Source of the DNA: CAYNRE01 sp964399535
GTDB lineage: Bacteria; Planctomycetota; Planctomycetia; Pirellulales; CAYNRE01
Length of the DNA stretch: 64,000 nucleotides
Assembly (NCBI GenBank): GCA_964399535.1
Contig: CAYNRE010000032.1
Coordinates: forward strand, 248,001 to 312,000
Direction: 5' to 3'
Shown here: positions 60,257-64,000 of the stretch, piece by piece
Layout: the number at the start of each line of letters is the position of its first letter
How positions within the stretch are numbered: position 1 is the stretch's first letter
Made by a program: the position numbers and the translations under genes
Notes under the pieces: model-generated
What the model saw: only the letters and a program-made list of their open reading frames with translations
What the model was told of the DNA's origin: nothing
Database searches by the model: none

Positions 60257-61058
60257 CCGCCGCGCTTGGAACCGCCGTGCCGCCAGCGGCGCGCGGTTCA
60301 CCCAGGCTGCGCCCGACGATTACTTCCGCGATCCCCGGGCCCAGCTCGACAGCCGCGGCTGGCTCGCTGCCGATCTGGCGGGGCGCCGCGTTCTTTGCCT
60401 GGGCGCGGGCGGCGGTCGGCAAAGCCCGCTGTTCGCCGCGCTGGGGGCCCGGGTCACCGTGGTCGACCTCAGCGGCGAAATGCTGGCCATCGACCGGGCC
60501 GTGGCCCACGAGCGCGGGCTCGATCTGCAGGCGGTGGAAACGTCGATGGACGACCTCTCGATGTTTCCCCCCGCGTCGTTCGACATCGTCTGGCAACCGG
60601 TCAGCACCTGTTATGTGCCCGACCTGCTGGCCGTTTACCAAGCGGTAGCACGGGTCACCGTGGCGGGCGGCCTGTACGTAAGCCAGCACAAACAGCCTAC
60701 GAGCCTGCAGGCCGACGCGGCGCCGGCGGCCGAGGGCTACCTGGTGCGCTGGCCCTACCACGAGCGAGGCCCCCTGCCCCCCGTGGCCGGCAGCCAGCAT
60801 CGCGAGGAAGGGACGCTCGAGTTCCTGCACCGCTGGGAGGAATTGATCGGCGGACTGTGCCGCAGCGGGTTTGTAATCGAAGACCTGTCCGAACCGCAGC
60901 ACGCCGAGCGCGACGCCCTGCCCGGCACTTTCGCCCATCGTGCGAGATACCTGCCTCCCTACGTGCGGATCAAAGCCCGCCGGCAAGGGACCGTGGCGCC
61001 CGCGGGCGCCGACGCCCCCAGAAGCGGACGATTGTGGACCCCCGACCCGGCGACCTGA
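60228..61058 (+). CDS. Class I SAM-dependent methyltransferase
   Basis: A 276-aa cytoplasmic methyltransferase. The SAM-binding strand-loop VLCLGAGGGRQSPLFAALGA lies at about 54-73, followed by VTVVDLSGEMLAIDRAV (the acidic end of beta2) and FDIVWQPVSTCYVPDLLAVY (motif around beta4). Later blocks, GGLYVSQHKQPTSLQ, TLEFLHRWEELIGGLCRSGF and PYVRIKARR, look like a conserved bacterial family. The substrate is not known; the presence of SQHKQP and the HRWEEL motif do not point to a specific one. The start at 60228 lies inside the DUF4465 gene (29-bp overlap), suggesting coupled translation and so regulation by the upstream riboswitch. This gene could also be an independent housekeeping function. 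Confidence 0.85.
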   Translation: MTHSPAHEHNRRAWNRRAASGARFTQAAPDDYFRDPRAQLDSRGWLAADLAGRRVLCLGAGGGRQSPLFAALGARVTVVDLSGEMLAIDRAVAHERGLDLQAVETSMDDLSMFPPASFDIVWQPVSTCYVPDLLAVYQAVARVTVAGGLYVSQHKQPTSLQADAAPAAEGYLVRWPYHERGPLPPVAGSQHREEGTLEFLHRWEELIGGLCRSGFVIEDLSEPQHAERDALPGTFAHRARYLPPYVRIKARRQGTVAPAGADAPRSGRLWTPDPAT

Positions 61059-61102
61059 GCCGCAGGGCCGAACGCCGAGTTTTTCGTTTCGGAGAACCGC
61101 CG

Positions 61103-62476
61103 ATGCCGCTTTCCGGAAGGCCCGGTCCGCTGGCGCTTGTTGTGATCCTGCTGGCGAGCAGGTTGGCTGCCGCGCAGGCCGGCGAGCCTCGGCTAGCCAC
61201 GTTCGCCGTCGACATAACGCCGCCCATCGGCAGCCCGCTATGCGGCGGCTCGGTCGCCCCCTTGGCGGTGGTCGACGACCCGCTTTGGGCCAAAGGGCTG
61301 GTGCTGGAATTCAACGGCCGGCGCCACGTGCTCTTGGCTTGCGACTACTGCGAGATTCGTAACGCCTCGCATACCGAGCTTCGCCGCCGGCTGGCCCAGG
61401 CCGTGGGTAGCGACGCCCCGTTCGTGGCGGTGCAGTCGCTGCACCAGCACAATGCCCCGATCATCGACGAGCCGGCCCAAGCGCTGCTCGACGCCACGGG
61501 CGCGAGCGTGCCACTGATGGATCGCAGCCATTGGCACACGGTGCTCGACCGGTTGGCTCAGGCCGCGGGCGAAGCGGCGGGGCGACTCGAACCCTGCGAC
61601 GAGTTGGGCCTGGGGCTGGCCCGGGTCGATCGCATCGCTTCCTCGCGGCGCATTCGCGATGCCCAGGGGCAGTTACACGTACGCTGGAGCTCGATGCGCG
61701 ATCCGGCCATTCAGGCGCTGCCCGAGGGGCTGATCGATCCGCTGCTGCGAACCATCACGTTTTTCCAGAAGGGCCGGCCCCTGGTGCGGCTGCATTACTA
61801 CGCGACGCACCCTCAGAGCTATTACGGCGACGGCCGGGCCACGAGCGATGTGCCCGGTTTGGCGCGGGCAGCGATTGAAACGGAAGAAGGGGTTCCGCAG
61901 ATTTACTTCACGGGCTGCGCGGGGGACGTAACCGCGGGCAAATACAACGACGGCAGCCCGGCGGCCCGCGCCGAGCTGGTGGCCCGGCTGGCCCGGGCCA
62001 TGCGCGACGCGATTCGCACGACGGCCCGGCAGCCGCTCGGCGGACTGGCGTGGAGAAACGCTTCGGCCACGCTGCCACCGCGACCCGAGGCCGAGTTCTC
62101 ACCCGATGCCGCCCGCCGACGATTGGAAAATACCCAGGCGGGTCCCACCGAGCGGATTGGCGCGGCGCTGCTCTTGGCTTTTCTCGAGCGACAGAACGAC
62201 CCCTTCGATTTTCCGCTGCTCGACCTGGGCCCCGCCGTGGTGCTGCATTTGCCCGGCGAGCCGTTTGTGACCTACCAGTTGCGGGCTCAGCGAATTTGGC
62301 CCCAGGGAATCGTGGCCGTGGCCGGTTACGCCGACGGCTCCACGGGCTATGTCTGCACGGCGGCCGCGTTTGGCGAAGGGGGCTACGAGCCAACCGCCTC
62401 GCAAGTGGGACCACGAAGCGAACAGGTGATCGACCGGGTGCTCTACGAGCTGCTGACCCCGCCCGGCCGGGAGTGA
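61103..62476 (+). CDS. Secreted neutral/alkaline ceramidase-like protein
   Basis: A 457-aa exported protein resembling the N-terminal domain of neutral ceramidases. Signal peptide about 1-28. It has ATFAVDITPPIGSPLCGGSV, the common opening (V-D-I-T-P-P-x-G), LLACDYCEIRN, SLHQHNAPI with His114 and His116 as metal ligands, LHYYATHPQSYYG and the active-site region YFTGCAGDVTAGKYND. In true ceramidases a Ser is the nucleophile in the G-D-V-S-P motif; here Thr277 stands there, as in several planctomycete homologues from what I recall, so ceramide may not be the substrate. The length is about two thirds of that of Pseudomonas ceramidase. GGAG before the ATG at 61103 supports the start. Confidence 0.85.
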   Translation: MPLSGRPGPLALVVILLASRLAAAQAGEPRLATFAVDITPPIGSPLCGGSVAPLAVVDDPLWAKGLVLEFNGRRHVLLACDYCEIRNASHTELRRRLAQAVGSDAPFVAVQSLHQHNAPIIDEPAQALLDATGASVPLMDRSHWHTVLDRLAQAAGEAAGRLEPCDELGLGLARVDRIASSRRIRDAQGQLHVRWSSMRDPAIQALPEGLIDPLLRTITFFQKGRPLVRLHYYATHPQSYYGDGRATSDVPGLARAAIETEEGVPQIYFTGCAGDVTAGKYNDGSPAARAELVARLARAMRDAIRTTARQPLGGLAWRNASATLPPRPEAEFSPDAARRRLENTQAGPTERIGAALLLAFLERQNDPFDFPLLDLGPAVVLHLPGEPFVTYQLRAQRIWPQGIVAVAGYADGSTGYVCTAAAFGEGGYEPTASQVGPRSEQVIDRVLYELLTPPGRE

Positions 62477-62639
62477 GTGCCAGGCGCTCGGCAGCGGTCG
62501 GCGAGACGGGGCCGGGTAGCGTGCCGTATTTCGCCGCGCGAACGGCCGCGGATTACACTGGATGGCGGTCCACGCGTGAAATGCCCTGAGTCGAATCCTT
62601 TCCAGATATCACTTGGTTGAACGGCGGGAGTACTCGGTC

Positions 62640-64000
62640 ATGCTTCGGCAAACCACTTGGCTGCTGGGGGCGCTGCTGTGCGCGGAACTATCTTCGCTGG
62701 CGCGGGCCGCCTTGGCCCCCGTTTATTCGTTCGAAGGCCGACCCAATAGCGGCAGCGAACCGCAGACCGACCTGCTGCTCTACCAGGGGTATCTTTACGG
62801 CACCACGGTCAGCGGTGGACTGAACGATTTCGGGACGGTGTTTCGCATTCAACCCGATGGCAGCGACTATCAGTTGCTGTACAGCTTTGAAAGCTCGGGG
62901 CCCAACGCGGCGGCCGGCCCCCAAGGCAGCATCGTCATCGCCAACAACTCGGTCTACGGCATCGTCAACGGCGGGGGGCCGGCGGCGGCCGGGCGGATTT
63001 ACCGGGTCGGAATTGATGGTTCGGGCATTCAGTTTCTGCACAACTTTGCCGGCGGGTTGGCAAACGACGGGGCCGACCCTTTCGGTGGGCTGATTCTCGA
63101 CCAGGGGGTGCTTTATGGCACCACCTCCCGGGGTGGCAGCGGCTTCAACCGCGGAGCGGTTTTCAAGCTGAATCTGGACGGCTCGGACTATCAAATGCTC
63201 AAGGCGTTTGATTTCGCCAACACCGGCGGAAGTCCGCAGGGCTCGCTCCTCAAAATCGGCGGTGTCTTGTATGGCACCACGAGCGCCGGCATTAGCCCTT
63301 CGACCAACGGCACCGTTTTCAAGTTGAACGACGACGGGACCGGATTCTCGCTCCTGCACCAGTTCGCGGGCGGCCCCAGCGATGGCCGCAGCGCCATCGC
63401 CGGACTGGTGACCGATGGCAACCGGCTCTATGGGGCAACCGTCGGAGGCGGCGCCAACAACGGCGGCACGATTTACGCGCTCGATTTCGACGGAAGCGAT
63501 TACGAGCTGTTGCACTCGTTCGAAACCGTGAGCGGCACCGGCCCCGAGGCCGCCTTGACCTTGATCGGCGACACGCTCTACGGGGCCACTCGCGGCGCCG
63601 GTATCGGCGGCACCGGTTCGCTGTTCCAAATCGACACTACGGGGGAGAATTTCGAAACCCTGGCCGACACGCTCGACGTGGGGGGCATTTCGCCGGAAAC
63701 CGCGCTGGCGCTGGTGGATAACCGGCTCTACGGAACCACGCGGTTTAGCAATGGCGGCGACGGGCTCATTTACTCGTTCGACCTGCCGGCGGAAACCTTG
63801 GTGGGCGATGCCAACGGCGACTGCACCGTGGGGGCGGCCGACTACGCCATTTGGGCTGCCCAGTTCGGGCAAACCGGCCCGGGGCTGTCGGCCGACTTCG
63901 ACGGCAACGGATCGGTGGGGGCCGGAGACTATGCCCTGTGGGCAGCCAATTTCGGCAATACTTGCCCCCCCAGCGGCAAGGCGGCCCCCGAACCCGCCGG
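62640..64000 (+). CDS. GloVer-repeat surface protein with dockerin-like motifs, partial
   Basis: At least 453 aa; the frame runs off the end of the window. Signal peptide about 1-24. The body is a tandem array of about eight repeats of the form LYGTTVSGGLNDFGTVF and RIQPDGSDYQLLYSF, that is, the 'choice-of-anchor tandem repeat GloVer' pattern. Each repeat of 45-50 residues likely forms a propeller blade. Near the end come GDANGDCTVGAADYAIWAAQ and SADFDGNGSVGAGDYALWAA, two EF-hand-like dockerin motifs very close to those in the CAP protein at 56517-57836. The last residues APEPAG begin a PEP-CTERM signal. GGGAG before the ATG at 62640 supports the start. Confidence 0.88.
   Translation, partial: MLRQTTWLLGALLCAELSSLARAALAPVYSFEGRPNSGSEPQTDLLLYQGYLYGTTVSGGLNDFGTVFRIQPDGSDYQLLYSFESSGPNAAAGPQGSIVIANNSVYGIVNGGGPAAAGRIYRVGIDGSGIQFLHNFAGGLANDGADPFGGLILDQGVLYGTTSRGGSGFNRGAVFKLNLDGSDYQMLKAFDFANTGGSPQGSLLKIGGVLYGTTSAGISPSTNGTVFKLNDDGTGFSLLHQFAGGPSDGRSAIAGLVTDGNRLYGATVGGGANNGGTIYALDFDGSDYELLHSFETVSGTGPEAALTLIGDTLYGATRGAGIGGTGSLFQIDTTGENFETLADTLDVGGISPETALALVDNRLYGTTRFSNGGDGLIYSFDLPAETLVGDANGDCTVGAADYAIWAAQFGQTGPGLSADFDGNGSVGAGDYALWAANFGNTCPPSGKAAPEPA

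Noticed and set aside
1..64000. tRNA, rRNA, IS elements, prophage genes, CRISPR arrays or restriction-modification genes
   Set aside because: None of their sequence signatures was found; the window looks like ordinary chromosome with accessory secreted proteins.
57837..64000. A BtuB-type TonB receptor or BtuCDF genes downstream of the riboswitch
   Set aside because: No TonB box, plug-barrel or ABC permease sequence is present in any downstream frame up to the window end.

Overview
The window reads as one GC-rich chromosomal stretch of a planctomycete, most likely from the Pirellulales. The signs are: a DUF1559 prepilin-like protein, PEP-CTERM anchors combined with dockerin-like EF-hand pairs, a DUF1598 protein, a large secreted protein that begins with the planctomycete-type 'LQPLERR' motif, a PQQ-type beta-propeller, a sulfatase, an LptD-like outer-membrane protein and many secreted proteins of unknown function. 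No rRNA, tRNA, IS element, prophage or CRISPR array was seen. All calls come from reading the sequence; no database search was possible.

Layout. 1-8 kb: sulfatase (cut by the window edge), acyltransferase, kelch protein, CocE/NonD hydrolase, NAD-dependent epimerase and a GNAT-like protein. 8-12 kb, minus strand: ROK kinase, lepA and lptB, a probable operon with a dyad in front of it. 12-22 kb, minus strand: a degenerate kinase fused to a beta-helix ectodomain, RmlD-like reductase, secreted unknown, PQQ propeller, vWA membrane protein and DedA. 22-32 kb: a conserved 77-aa protein, apbE, a cytochrome c'-like protein, a ClpP-like protease, four secreted unknowns including a DUF1326 protein, a membrane protein and a basic 117-aa protein with a good terminator. 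32-40 kb: a 1188-aa PKD/RTX secreted protein, then a CpsB-type phosphatase translationally coupled to an RND/MMPL transporter. 40-50 kb: dnaE, a DUF1598 protein, an LptA/LptD-like outer-membrane protein behind a near-consensus promoter, and a GT-C glycosyltransferase. 50-56 kb: a second MMPL transporter coupled to an RlmM-like methyltransferase, then ispE next to a SpoVG protein that carries an inserted zinc ribbon. 56-64 kb: a CAP-domain PEP-CTERM protein, then a cobalamin riboswitch locus.

The most striking region is 57.9-60.3 kb. A consensus promoter (TTGACA, 17 bp, TAATCT) fires directly into a complete cobalamin riboswitch closed by an 8-bp P1 stem. The riboswitch is followed not by btuB or cob genes but by a DUF1559 pilin-like protein and a DUF4465 protein with a PEP-CTERM anchor. 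From memory, DUF4465 is the family of the Bacteroides B12-binding surface protein BtuH. I infer a B12-repressed cobamide-capture system at the planctomycete cell surface. A methyltransferase gene overlaps the DUF4465 gene; a ceramidase-like and a GloVer-repeat gene follow on the same strand.

Envelope biogenesis recurs through the window: LptB, the LptD-like protein, two MMPL transporters, CpsB-type phosphatase, RmlD-like reductase, GT-C transferase, acyltransferase, and PEP-CTERM proteins. This fits a didermic, LPS-bearing planctomycete with a heavy secretome.
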